In this document: in pieces, positions 32,601 through 47,600 of the stretch
Layout of the letters: every line of letters begins with the position of its first letter
How positions within the stretch are numbered: the first letter of the stretch is position 1
Source of the DNA: Candidatus Woesearchaeota archaeon
Lineage (GTDB): Archaea > Nanobdellota > Nanobdellia > UBA10117 > JABICX01
Direction of reading: 5' to 3'
Length of the DNA stretch: 64,000 nt
Assembly: GCA_018652045.1 (NCBI GenBank)
Contig: JABICX010000001.1
Coordinates: 1-64,000, forward strand
The notes under the pieces: model-generated
What the model saw: only the letters and a program-made list of their open reading frames with translations
Told to the model about the DNA's origin: nothing
Database searches by the model: none
Program-made: the position numbers and the translations under genes

Positions 32601-35600
32601 ATAACTTCAGAAGACGCATCATACGCATTATATTGCGCAGGAGTATTTACCCACAACAATGGAAACGTAACATATGCATCTACCATCCCAGATACCTGGA
32701 TCTGGCCACAATGTTCATCTGGCACGTTCAACAATATTGTTTTCTCAACTGCTGATGATATAGTGTATTGGGCAAGTGGCGAAACTATATCAGGTAATGT
32801 AACTGTAAATGACGGTAATATTGCGATTGGCGCAGATCCAGTAGGATTAATTATTACTGGAGATGTTGTTATCAACGGCGGAGTACTAAACAACCTTGGT
32901 GGAACAAATACAGGCGATTGGTCATTTGGTTCACTAAAAATCAACACAGGTGGAGAGTATAACGCAACAAGTGGAACAACAACAATAACCAAGCGAACCG
33001 TCGGTGGGTATAACTTTCAGGTCAATGGTGGAACCTTTACCCACAACAGCGGAACAGTTAACATTTCTGCAGGAGATTATTTCACCGTCACACCGTCTAC
33101 GTTCTATAATCTGGGGATATTAGCTAATACTGACTGGGCAGGTAATGTGGCCGTTGCGAATGACTTAACAGTATCTGCCACTTCTTTAGGAACATATGGT
33201 GGATCTGGCGATTTAACTGTAACAGGAGACGTAACTGTTGCCAATAGTGGAACGCTTGATGGTGGTGCTGAAGCATTATCTTTTGGATCCTTAACAATCA
33301 ACTCAGGCGGAACATATGAAGCTACAAGCGGAACAACATTATTGCATGGTGAAGGAAAAGCTAGCGAAACAGTAATCTGGGCGCTTAACTCGGGTGGAAC
33401 ATTCAATCATAATCAAGGTACTGTGGAGTTCTCACATAAGACACAGTACTCTCGAGCACTGATGGGTACACTAGAACCAACCTTCTATAATCTTAGAATG
33501 TCTGGAAACGACTATGGTTGGTCTATATTAATGGTTCGAAAAGACATAACTGTAATCAATGAATTATCTGGTGACGTTCAAAATAATCTCTTTACAATGT
33601 ATGGGAATGACTTAGTATTTACTCTAGGAAACGCGTCACAGGCAGCTAACGTATCTACCTTGACATTAAATGGACAGACCTACAATAATGGATACTGGTA
33701 TGGTGCAAGTGCGGATTATCCTGCAGTATTTACGAATAATAACTTAAGGTTCATACAAGGTAATAGCGCAAATACGCAATATGCACAGACGTATATTAAA
33801 TGGTTAGACTTCCAAGAGACAGTGACCTCGTCTAATACAGACAATGGTATAGTTACTCTGACTGGACCGGTTACTTTTGATGCATATACTCTAGCTTCAG
33901 GAGACACCTTCGAACTGAATGGCCAAGAAGCAACCATTAGCGGAAACCTAGCTAGCTCTGGAACTTTCACCGGAGCAGAAGGAAACCTATCATTATCTGG
34001 AACAGGCCAGACAATGAGTGGTGTAATTGATAATATAACTCAGATAAATGTTAGCTCAACAGTAGATTTAACTGTCCAATCAGGGACCAATGTCAGCTTT
34101 GCTGACATAGTAGGTGCAGGATTCGCAGGAACTGGAAACCTAACCATATCAGGATCAGATGGCAATTTAGCCCGAATAACATCTGGAGGAACTACCAACT
34201 GGGTGGTTCCTCACCCTACCCTTAACACCTCTTGGAACTACGTAAATGTATCTTACGGAAACAACACAGGAACAGACGTAATCATAGTCAACAATGGAAC
34301 AGACTATGGTAACAACGTACCTGTAGGAATGTGGGTATTCAACTCACCAACTTCACCAGCTAACTGTACATTCGCAGCCACCACAACTCTTACAGCGAAT
34401 CTAACCTGTAATAACCTCTATGTTGAATCAGGAGTCACCTTAAGCACAGACACATACAGCATCAACGCTACTGGCGATGCTAGTTTCAACGGAACTGTTA
34501 ATGCATCAGCTGGCGGAGACCAATGGTTTGGAAAGACCAATATAAATGATGGTGGTGGAATGTATCACGCAACATCTGCATTCACATCAATCAACGGGTA
34601 TTTTACAATTGATGGAGACTTCCTTCACAACGACGGAACAATGCTATTTACATCAAGTATGATGTATATATATCCAAATAGCTCAACATTCTATAACATT
34701 ACGCAGACAAATACTGTCTATGTTGGAGAGCCACTAACGGTTATCCATATGTATAATCAGTCCTCTGGGCAGCTAAGACTTACAAATGGAATGGGTACAC
34801 TTACGTTAGGTAATGACACACAGGCTGGAACACTGTTTGGTGCTTCTGGCGCTAGTACTATACAACCATATTCTACAACAATTCAGGCAGCAAACCAGCT
34901 TTATCCTGGCGTAATTACTGATAACGGAAACTTATGGTGGGGTCAGGCTGGAACAAAGACATTCAAATGGCTTAATTTTACAAGCGCATTACAAGTAGAT
35001 GATGGTGGAGGTATTGGTATACAACTGACTGGCGACTGTTCCTTTGCAGCAGTTTCAATTAGTTCAGGAGAGACCTTTGACCTGAATGGACAGCGAGTTG
35101 AGTTTGGTGGAGAGCTTGATATTCTTAGTGGTGGAGACCTTGGTCAAGCTGGCGCCCAGATTGTTATGACTGGAGCTGCTCGACCAGACTATGATGGAAC
35201 CATAACTGGAAAAGCAGATATTATCTATGACAGTACCGCCAGCCCAGACATTGATGGCGGCGGAACATATTCATTTGGAACAATCTTTACTCGTGAAACC
35301 TCTACCTTAGCAATATACCCTGGCACAACCATAGATCAGTTTATAGTTGGATCTGGAACATTTAGCACCAATGACCTACAACTTGACGCTTCTAATCTAA
35401 CTATTGCAAATGGCGGAACGCTATCTGGAGGCGCTTCAGCAATCAATGTAGCTGAGAACTGGAAATCATCTAGTGGACCAATTGGAAGATATGCTCTAGA
35501 TCTAGATGGAAGTACGGAGTATGTTAATACTGCACAGGATATAGATATGTTCTACTTCATGGACGAAGAAAATCGAACACAAGAAGCATGGTTCAAAGTT

Positions 35601-38600
35601 AATTCTACCGGACAACACGTTGTAATGGCGTATCAACCCGTTGACGCTAATTTTGGCGGAGTTCCTCGAGGTGGTTTATATGCCAACTCCAATTACTTAT
35701 ACTTAGAATGGTATGGAACTGAAGATGGCGATTCGCTAGCGTATCATTCTATTTCAACACCAATAGAAATAGATCAGTGGTATCATGCAGTATCTGTACA
35801 TGAGGATAGCAAATATTATTTCTATCTTGACGGAAAGCTTGTAAACATTTCAGGAACAACAACACATGGAAATTATGCAGACGCGAATACTGATATTGTA
35901 TATATTGGAGTAACTAGTGATGGTAATGCTAAGTTCTTTGACGGACATATTGGTAGAGTTTCTATCTGGAACGTATCTCTACAAGCAGACGATATTAGAG
36001 CAAGTATGTTTCAACCATGTACAACCTTAAGTAACCAATCTGAACTGGTCTCTTGCTGGCAATTTGATGAAGGAACAGGAACAACTGTAGCTGACTCAAT
36101 CGGCTCTAACACAGGAACCGCAAGTGCATCAACAGTCTGGGCAGCAGGAGGAACCTTCACTGAAGGAACCTCTACAGTTAACATGACTGGAACAGGGTCA
36201 GTTATAGTTGATGATGATCAAGACTTCTACAACATTGAGGTTGCTAACTCTGGCCAGACAACAACAATCACCTGTCCAGAAAATGGTTATGGTGAAGCTG
36301 ACGTATATGGAAAACTGTCCAGTGGAGCTGGAACTCTAAGTAAGGTTAGCATGGCTTCATGGGAGATTCTCGGATCAGACGCACCAACAGATGGAACCTC
36401 TGCAAACAACATATTTGAGACATCTAGAATCATATACAACGGAGCAGCTAATGTTACAGGTTCAGGATATTACTATCTGATTGTAAATTCTGCAGATGCA
36501 TATCTACTTGGAAATGTTACTGTTACAGCTGGAGATGATTACACCGGCATCGGAGCTGGAGACTCTCTAAGTAGCAATGGATACAATATGTCCGTAGATA
36601 GATTGCGAATTAATGGAAATCTTAACTTAACAGCAGGTTCTGTTCTAACGTTCGATGATGCAACAGGTTTTGAAACCAGTGACGGTACATTTAATGTAGT
36701 TGGCGCAAGCGGAAACCTCGCTACAATCGAATCTGCTTCAGCAACCGCTTGGGAATTTAATGCAACCGCTGTGACTAGCACATGGAACTACGCCAACGTC
36801 AGCTATGGAAACAACACAGGAACAGACGTAATCTTCGTCAACAATGGAACAGACTATGGTAACAACGTACCTGTAGGAATGTGGGTATTCAACTCACCAA
36901 CTTCACCAGCTAACTGTACATTCGCAGCCAACACGACACTTACTGCTAACCTAACCTGTAACAACCTAGGTGTTGAAACGGGGGTGGCATTAGTTACTTC
37001 TACATATAGTGTGAATACTACTGGATGGGCAGAGCTTAACGGAACGCTTAACGCAACTTCAGGAACTGGCCAACAATTTAATTCGATGACTATTCGAGCA
37101 GCAGGCGCATACGAAGCACCTAGTTCCGCAGTTACTAACATAACCACAACAACTAACATCTACGGAGACTTCCTACTTGAGAGCGGAAACTTGAGCACAG
37201 GATCCGCACTAACTACGGCATACGCAATAACACTTTACAGTGGCGGCCGCTTTGATGGTAGTACGGGTTATCATGAAACTGGATCTATCTCATGTCCAAG
37301 TGGATCAACGTGTGATCTGACATCTGGAACAACCAACTTTGTAACTCGACGAGGAAGCTACAACTCATACTTCATCTATTGCGCAGATGATGATTCATCA
37401 ATAAACCACAACAATGGTACAGTTAACATAACTTTGGGCACAACAAGTTATATGTTATACAATACAGACGAACTAACTTTGTACAATGTTGAGACTGATG
37501 GTGGTCTTTATGATGGAACAGGTAGTGGGTATAAGTTAAATGTCGAAGGTAATCTTACTCTCGGAAGCTCATATACTTTCTACAACAATGGTATAATCAA
37601 TGTAACTGGAGATGTTATACAGAACGCAGGAACATTCGGAAAGTCGGGTGTTAGAACGTTTAATCAAGATGTATATTTCGGATCGCTTACTATAAATAGT
37701 GGAACATACTCAGCAACCAGCGGAACAACAACAATCACAAGTAAAAATTCTGGAAGTGGCTGGACAATAGATAATGACGGAACTTTCACAGCTAATTCAG
37801 GAACAGTTAATATAACCTATGGATCGGCAGCTTGTGAGTTTGATATTCTTGGAACTGGAGCACTTTACAATCTAGAACTAAATTGTGGCGGAAATATTGC
37901 TAAATCATATGGTGCAACAACAACAATTGATAATGATTTAACTATAAATAACGCTTTATTTAGAACAGATAATAATCGAGCAGTAACTGTAACTGGTGAT
38001 GTTGTAGTTAACAATGGCGGAACCTTAGGAAACGCAGAAACAGCAGCATGGTCTTTAGGATCCTTAACAATTAACTCTGGCGGAACATACTCAGCAACAA
38101 GCGGAGCAACAACAATCACCAACTACTTCTCAAATGCCGGAACATACACACATAACTCTGGAGACATAGTATTCAGTAACGATACTCTAGCACAGTTCAC
38201 TGGAGACGCAACATTCTACAATCTTACAACCAACGCAGCCGTCTTCAACTCATCAGACGACAACATCACAATAGCAACCGGAGGAACTCTAACTCAGCAA
38301 GGAAACATCACAGCAAACATCTTAGACATTCGTGGAGAGATGAGTATTGGTGCTGGAGAGAAAGTCACCTTTGATGATACAACTGGATCGGGATTCTCCG
38401 GAACTGGAAACCTAACCATCGCAGGTTCAGACGGCAACCTGGCAAATATCACCAACGCAGGAACTACAGAATGGACAATGCCACACCCAACTCTAAATTC
38501 AACTTGGGATTATGTAGCAGTCTCATATGGAAACAACACCGGAACCGAAGCAATTATAGTTTACGAGGGAGCAGACGAGGGCAACAACGTAGATGATGGA

Positions 38601-41600
38601 GAGTGGATATTCTCCTTTGCAGCAGCACCAGCTAACTGTTCATTTGCAGCTAACACAACCCTAACAGCTAACCTAACCTGTTCAAAGCTAGATGTTCTAG
38701 CTGCAGCAACAGTCGTTACAGACACATACTCAATCAATGCTACTAGCGATGCAGAAGTAAATGGAACCCTGAATGCTAGCCAGGGTGGAGATCAGTGGTT
38801 TGGTAGTTTGGATATTAACTCTGGTGGAACTTATTACGCAACTAACGGAACAACAACCATCACAAGCGAAGAGGGTTCACATTACGCATTTTATAATAAT
38901 GGTGGAACACTCACTCACAATTCAGGAATTTTCAACTTCACACAAACTGCTTCTGAAGGAGCTTATTCACAGATATATGATAATGGTGCAGGAGATCTAA
39001 ATAATTTAGTAGTTGGAACAACTGGATCAAATCAATTAAGGCAGATTGGAGCATTAACTATAGAAGGTAATCTTACATCTGAAGCTAGCTCAGAGTATGC
39101 TTTCGGCGGATCATCTACACGTCATTTAACTGTAAATCAGAATGTAGTAATTGATGGAGATGTAAATGGTGGAAGTAATGGTGCATCAGGAACATTTGGT
39201 TCTCTAACAATCAACTCTGGCGGAACATATTCAGCAACGAGTGGAACAACATCTATTGATGGTGATTTAGATAATAATGCTGGATCTAGTGGTTATGTAC
39301 ATAATGATGGAACACTTTCATTTGTAAATGGTGGTGGATATTTATATGGTGGAGAAGGAGTCTTCAATGATATTACATATAGTGGTGGAGTAAATTACGT
39401 TGACTTTAGTGAGAATCTAACTATTATAAATTCAACAAATCTATATGCTCGTTTTGGAAGAGATACTGAACAAATCATAACTCTTGGAAATTCAACACAA
39501 AGTGCAACAATTGGTGGTGCAGGATACAGTGCAATGTTCGGAACATATGATGCTACATTCCAAGCAAATAGTTCTGCCTACCCAACAGATTGGTCACAAA
39601 CATTCTACTTTGGAACTGGAGAAATAATTAGTTTGAAATGGATAAACTTCACACAAGATATAGCTACCGGCGGAGACGGCGAGAATATATCTATTACAGG
39701 AGACAGCTGGTTCCAGAATCTGAGCGTAACTGGAAATGATGTCTTGAATATTACAGATTCATCTACACTGTACACAGATGTTCTGGACTTAAATGGAACA
39801 CTTACTTCTGGCTCAGGAAATATCACAAACAATAACAATGCTCAATGGCTAGCTCACTTCGATTTAGCAGATAATTACACTTGGGACTCAACTAATATTT
39901 CAGAAGGTAACAACACTGGAGCTGTAGTCATCAACGCACAGAGCGCTACAGACGGAGGCAACAATGTACCAGATGGAATGTGGCTATTTGGCGGAGCAGG
40001 AGTTTCATGTCTCTTCTCCGGAAACACTACTCTAACTGCTAACTTAAGCTGTTCAACTCTCGGTGTTGAATCTGCAGCTACTGTAGCAACCTCAACATAT
40101 TCAATTAATGCTACTAGTGATGCAGAAGTAAATGGAACTCTAAATGCTTCTGCAGGTGGATCACAATGGTTTGGCTCAATGACTCTTCAGTCAGGTGGAA
40201 CTTATGAAGCTAATATTGGAAATACAACAATAAATAATGCACCAAATGGGGATTATGCATTTTATGGTTATTCAGGATCAACTCTTACACACAACGATGG
40301 AACTTTTGTGTTTTCTTCAGGTGAAAATTCTTTCGTAAGAACTGAAGGTAATGGTGTATTTTATAATATTATCGTAGACAAATCGGGGTATAAACTAAAT
40401 ACTCCACATGTTGGCGATTTAACTGTTGAAAGTAATTTAACAGTAACTGCTGGAGAAATAGATAGAGTTACTGCAGATAAGATCATAAATGTAACGGGGG
40501 ACGTTGATATTACTGGAACAATTGATTTAAGTGGAGAAAGTGGAGGCGCTTATTTTGGTTCTCTAACAATCCAATCTGGCGGAACATATGATGCTACAAG
40601 CGGAACAACAACTATCACAAGCGAAAATACTGGAAGTGGATTTGCGTTTAATGATCTTGGGACATTTACACATAATAATGGTATATTGAATATTACAACA
40701 AGTGCTTTTACTGAATTTAGGGGAACGGCTTATGATCTAATAGTTAGCACAGGCAGTTTTCTAGTATATAGAAGCATTACTATCGCAGATAATAATGTGA
40801 CTATTGATTCAGGAACGTTAAGGAGTAATAATTATGGAAATGATTTAACAGTTACAGGAGATGTTTTAATACGTGGCGGAACTTTAGGACTTTCAATTCC
40901 AGAAAGTGGAGATTGGTCATTTGGCTCATTAACAATCAATTCAGGCGGAACCTTTGAAGCTACAAACGGAACAACAACCATCACAAATGAATCTGCTGGA
41001 GGATATGCAATAAACCATGACGGAACACTAAACAACAACACGGGAATCTTTAATATAACAACAGTTGATGCAACGCTATTAGATTTAACTGGAACTGGAA
41101 ATCTTAATGATCTTGTAATGAACACAAGTAGTATAGCAAGTATTGTTGATACAACTACTATTGATGGCAATCTAAATATATCTTCTGGAACTTTCCAATC
41201 AAATAATGATAATCGAGCTCTAACTATAACTGGTGATGTTATAATTAATGGAGGTCAATTAGATTCAGGTTCAGAAGCAGGAGCAAGATCATTTGGCTCA
41301 CTTACAATCAACTCTGGAGGAACCTATGATGCAACCTCGGGAACAACAACAATCTCAGGAGACTTTGATAATGATGGAACCTTTACCCACAATGATGGAA
41401 TTTTGGAGTTCAGCAACTTTACTGGAAATGATCAGAGACTAGGTGGTGGAACATTCTACGATATTGTTGTAAGTGGAAGTGGAAGCTCATGGGTAGAATT
41501 ATATGCAGAAACTTCAGCTACAATCCTAAACTCATTGAATCACACAAGTGGAGAAGACTTATACTTACGAAATACATTTACTTTTGGAAACACCACACAA

Positions 41601-44600
41601 GCAGCAACAATAAACATGGATGGAGAAGGTAGCGGCGATCGCGTATCCTCTTCAACTAGTTGTAAGATATATGGAGCAAGTGAATCTTATCCCGTAGTTA
41701 TAACTGGCGCAAGAGATTTCATGTATTGGGATAATATTAATTTCAAGTGGGTAGATTTCCAAATCAATACATCAACAGATGATAGAAGTAAAACGATCAC
41801 ATTGGATGGAACATCTTGGTTTAGAGACATAACTGTAGACACAACAGATATATTTGATACTGGAACATCTACGCTTTACATGAATAATTTAACTTTAGTT
41901 GGAAACCTAACCAGTGGAGCTGGAAACATAACCAACAACACAAACGCACAGTGGTTAGCCCACTTCGACAATGCAGACACCTACACCTGGAGTTCAACAA
42001 ACATAAGCCAGGGAAACAACACAGGAAGTTTAGTAATAAACGCACAGAGCGCTACAGACGGAGGAAACAACGTACCAGATGGAATGTGGCTATTTGGCGG
42101 AGAGGGAGTAGCATGTCTATTCTCTGCAAATGATACACTAACAGCTAACCTAACTTGTGCCTCACTTCAGGTAGAGGCAGCAGCTACTCTAGTAACTGGC
42201 GAATACAGCATCAACGCAACTGGAGATGCAGAAGTAAATGGAACTCTTGACGCATCATCTGGTGGAAATCAGTGGTTCGATTCTTTAACTATTCAAGCTA
42301 CTGGAACATACACCGCTACAAGTGAAAATACTACCATATCTGGTGTTGGAGTCAGTAGTTATAATGCAGTATTATATGTAGGCGGAACATTTGACAATAA
42401 CACAGGAACATTTGTATTTAATCACCAAGACAGTGGAAGCTACCGAAGTAATTTAGGTTATGAAGAGAGCAATGGCGGACAATTACATAATGTAATTGTA
42501 GATACGAACGGCATACAGAGTTTTGAAGCAAATACTGTAATAACTGGAAATCTTACTGTAGATGCTGGAACTGCCCAAACAAATAATGCTGCTTGGACGT
42601 GGGACATTACAGGCGATGTTGTAGTTAATTCTGGCGGAACACTTGGCGCTGCAAGTAGATCTGCAGATTACTCTTTCGGTTCACTAACAATCAACTCAGG
42701 CGGAACATATTCTGCTACAAACGGAACAACAACAATAACTGATGAAAATCCAAGTGGATATGCGTTTGTTAATGATGGAACATTTACACACAATTCTGGA
42801 ACAGTTACAATAACAACTGATGCAAATACTTATTTAGATTTAACTGGAAGTGGAAATGTATATAATTTAATTACTAATCGAAGTGGTAGGGCTTATGATT
42901 GGACAATTGCAGCTACTATTGATAATGATTTAACTGTTACTGCTGGAACTCTTAGAGCAAGTGGAGTTGGTGATAATCTTATAGTTACAGGTGATGTTGA
43001 TATTACTGGGATTTTAAGTGATAATGCTAGAGGTGTTGTAATGACTTTTGGTTCACTGACAATCAACTCAGGCGGAACATACTCCGCAACCTCAGGCACG
43101 ACAACCATAACAAGCGAAGCAGATAGTGGATATGGCTGGGACAATGATGGAACATTTACTGCTAACAGTGGAACTGTTAACTTTACATATGGTACTGGAA
43201 CGCTGCTAGATGCAGTTGGAACAAGTGGAACTTTCTATAACTTAATCTTCTCAGGAACCAGTACCACTCTGATGACAGACCTAGATGTAGAAGGTAACCT
43301 AACTGAGAACAGTGTTGGCGCACTGATAACTAACGCTAATAACAAATACATAAATGTAACTGAAAATGTTGTAATTGGCGGTCAGATTGGTGACGCAACA
43401 GAAACAGCAGATTGGACATTTGGTTCACTAACAATCAACTCAGGTGGAGTCTATTCTGCTACAAGCGGAATAACTGAAATAAACAATACGGCGCTAAATA
43501 CATATGCATTAAATAATGATGGAACTCTTACTGCAAATGGCGGAACTATTAATATAACTTCACAAACAGCGTCACAATATTACCTTGATATTGCAACAGG
43601 TTCGGGAAATCCATATAATTTTGTAGTTGATATTGGTGGAGGAAATTCATTGAAGTGGATATTTGATGGAGGTGTTATTGATGGTAATCTTACTGTTCAA
43701 TCGGGAACATTTAACTCAAACGCAGACCTGTACGATCTAACTGTAACAGGGGATACTGTAGTTTCAGGAACATTATCTAATGGTGGAAGCGATGCTATGA
43801 CTTTCGGCTCCCTTGCAATCAAATCTGGCGGAACATACTCCGCAACTTCTGGAACAACTACAATAAATAGTGAAGATGGTTCTAACCACGCGCTTGATTG
43901 TGATGGAACTTTTACAGCTAACTCAGGAAATGTTAGTATTGAGACTGGAGCATCAACCATTGTTGACATCCTATGTACTGGAAGTCTGTATGATCTAGAT
44001 ATCGACAATACGGGTGTAGCAACATATTGGGAACATGATGCAGCAACAATTGCTAATGATTTAGTAATTACTGCAGGCAGTTTCCGAGCAGGCACTACAA
44101 CCCACGACATTACTGTAACTGGTGACGTGCTTGTGCAAAATACTGGAACGCTTGGAATCGCTACAGAAAGCGGAGCAAGATCCTTTGGTTCACTGACAAT
44201 CAACTCAGGCGGAACATACGTTGCTACAAGCGGAACAACAACATTAACATCTGAGTCAGGAAGTGGACGAGTAATTGATGTAGATACTGCTGCGACATAT
44301 ACACACAACAATGGAGAATTAGCCATCACCACCAACACAGCAACAGCGTTTGTCAGTTACGAAAACATATTCAATAACATAACAATCAATAACGCTGGAA
44401 GCTACACACAGATGGTTGGAAATGTAACTGTTGCAGATACACTAACAGTTAACTCTGGAAAAGACCTGTATGTTGGAAGCGGACAAGATAACATATTAAT
44501 CATAGGAAATAGCACACAATCTGGAAGTATCGTATCGACAGGAGATTTTATTGTAAATGCTTATACAGGTTATACTCAAGTTATTAAGGGAGCAAGTTCA

Positions 44601-47600
44601 GCGTATCCTCTTGTCGCGACCGGAACAAACTGGAATTGGGATCAGCAAGCTCCAGGAAATACATTAAATCTTTCCAATATTGACTATCAAATTAATGGAT
44701 CAACAGGTGGAGATGGAATATTAATTCAGTTAGTTGGAGATACATGGTTCAGAAACATGACGGTTAGTTCAGGAGATGCTCTTAGCATTACAGGTTCAGC
44801 AACGCTATACACCGATGTCCTAGACCTATCTGGAAACCTAACCAGCGGAACTGGAAACATAACCAACAACACCAACTCACAATGGTTAGCACAGTTCGAT
44901 TCAGCAAATACTTACGCATGGGATAGTACAAACATATCCAAAGGTAACAATACGGGAGCATCTGTGATAAATGCTCTGACTGCAACTGATGGAGGCAACA
45001 ACGTACCTGCAGCGATGTGGAAGTTCACTGGCGGAACAGTTACTCTCGACAATCCAAATACTAGTTGGACAGTTGGTGCTAATGCAACCTTTGACTGTTC
45101 AGCAACCAACACAGATGTAGCTCTGGCAAACATAAGCCTGTACCATAACAACACCGGAACCTTCCACAACAACGGAACAGTTTCGGTCTCAGGAACATCT
45201 GCTTCAGCACAGTTCAATGTAAGCACGCTACAAGAGAATGGATTTGAATGGTATTGCGAAGCTTGTGATGCAGTAAGCTGTGTTGTCTCAAGTGATAACC
45301 GAACCGTAACTGCAGATACAACAACTCCAACCATTAGCTACCTTGCAGATGTATGGGTAGACGCAACTCGGATCGGAACCTGGAGAGATGTAGTTGTCAA
45401 CCTAACATCTTCTGACACAAACAACCAATCAACTTTCCTAGACTGGAATAAGACGCTAGTTGGATATTGGAGCATGGACGCAGTTTCAGGATCAACCGTA
45501 CTTGACAACTCAACCTGGCAGAACAACGGAACTCTCGAAGGTGGTGCTACACCAACCCAAGGTAAGTTCGGCAAAGGAATGAAGTTTAATGGTGATGATG
45601 AAGTAATTAGAATGGGTGAGATCACTTCGGGACACCCACTCATGCTAGCTAACTCAAATATAACAATATCTGCATGGTTTAAACAATATAGTGGAGATAC
45701 ATACCAACGAATTGTTGATAAATCCACGGCAGGTAATAGTGCAAATGGTTACGGGCTTGCTGCGCATACTAATCGAGATATTTACTTATTAGTTGACGGC
45801 TCTTATTATCGGACAGATACTAGTGCATATAATTTTGGAGAATGGACGCACGTTGTGGGTGTTGTAACTGAAGATACTTTTGAAATATATATTGATGGTG
45901 TAAATCAAACGGGAGGTAGTTGGTCTGGAAGCGCTAAGTTACCTCCAGATGCTACAGCTAATCTAAGTATTGGATCATGGAATCATGCAGATGCTAGAGA
46001 AGTTAACGGATCAATCGATGAAGTTCAGATCTACTCTCGAGCATTATCAGCTAATGAAATACGCGCATTGTACGATGCTAACGCTAATCAGTATAACAAG
46101 ACATGGACAGGTCTGACTGAGGGACAGAGCTATACATACACAGGATATTCTGTTGACTTGGGAGCTAACAAGAACGAGACAGCTGAGAGAACAGTCACAA
46201 TCAACAACATACCAACTACCTTCACAAGCGTAGCTATGGCATCATCAACGGCAGCTAACATCACGTCTGACAACCTGTCAGTTAGCTGGACAGATGGAAC
46301 TGATGGAGACTCGGACACAATATACAACATCACTGACTGGAGAGTAAATGGATCTAGTATAGCTGTCCTTAACCTGGCTTTTGATAGTAACCGTTCTGGA
46401 ACAACTACAGCAGTTATCCGAGACTATTCAACTTTTGAGAACAACGCAACTCTGGGAAATACAACTACCGGTAGAGCACCAGCATGGACATCTTCTTGTC
46501 AGATTGGAGGATGTTACGAATTCACTGCCGCAGGAGAGGAGAAGATAAATATTTCCAATACGGTTTTGACTGGTTTAAGTACGGTCACAACTGAATTATG
46601 GATTAAAACTTCTGGATCTGCTCAGGGAGTAATAACTGGAGCAAATCCTACCTATAATAATGAGTATCTAATTTACGATCAATCATCCTTACGGCTCTAT
46701 GTACATGATTCTAATTGGAATAGTGGCGTTTCAATTAATAATAATGCATGGCGTCATGTTGTATTCACCTGGGACGGATCAAACGGAACTGTAAAATTAT
46801 TCGTAGATGGTGTGTTCCAAAATTCTGGTACAGTAAATACAGGGGCATTAACTATACCTGTAAATGGATTATGGCTTGGAGCAGAGCAAGATTCCGTTGG
46901 TGGTGGATTCCAAGCATCGCAAGAGTTAGTAGGGTTCTTAGATGAAGTACGCATTTACAACCGGAGCTTGAGTGCAGATCAAATCTGGGCCAACTATGTG
47001 GCAGGTAATGCCTCTCTCTCAGTTCAGACTATGGTCTCAGATGAGACTGGCAAGAATGATGTATGGTCGGTGTCTGTAACTCCTAATGACTTGTATGAAG
47101 ATGGACCTAACACAACATCTGATTCGTTGACCCTTGTAAGCACAGCTCCAAATCCACCAACCTCTATCACACCAGCATCTGGAACATGGGGTGGAGACAA
47201 CAGCTCAATGGAGCTGAACTGTTCAGGCGCGTCGGACAATGACTCTGACACAATAACATACTCAATAGAATCTAACCGAACAGGTAGCTGGACTGAGGTA
47301 ACTACTGGCCTGGCAGACGGCAACTACTCGTGGGACATATCTAGCTACGACAATATAGTTGGAATCAACTTCAGATGTTGGGCAACAGATGGAGCACTTA
47401 ACTCTAGCAAGTATACTGCAAGCGCAAGTGTAAACTTGGACAACTGGGGACCACGATGGAGCAGCCCAAGCAAGAACGCATCTACAGTCTATAATGGATT
47501 GAACATCAGCCTGAACACAACCTGGACAGAGACACAGGCAGCAGATGTCGGGCTCGCAGGATTCATCTTCTCATCAAACGACAGTGGTAGCTGGACAAAT

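Larger units (their letters stand above)
22122..44330 (+). repeat. Array of nine header modules and about 33 solenoid-like repeats
   Basis: Headers with the pattern CxFxxxxTLTANLTC..., SINATGDAEVNGTLNAS start near 22122, 27573, 30129, 32379, 34365, 36915, 38637, 40008 and 42114; the first two are the most divergent. Each is followed by one to several repeats of GSLTINSGGTYxATSGTTTIT with variable stretches of 40-90 residues. Headers 3-9 are preceded by SYGNNTG or a close variant and, usually, GMW. Copies differ at both DNA and protein level, so the array is old in most places and freshly duplicated in a few. Confidence 0.85.

Noticed and set aside
43697..44338. Long minus-strand open frames inside the giant gene (also about 32315-32992, 18602-19123, 24362-24646)
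   Set aside because: They mirror the repeated plus-strand codons, have Val/Pro/Ser-biased composition, no ribosome sites and no recognisable domains; they are antisense shadows.
22000..45000. CRISPR-like recurring short DNA motifs
   Set aside because: The motifs are in frame, encode GSLTINSGGTY-type repeats and vary in spacing and sequence; no constant repeat-spacer pattern exists.
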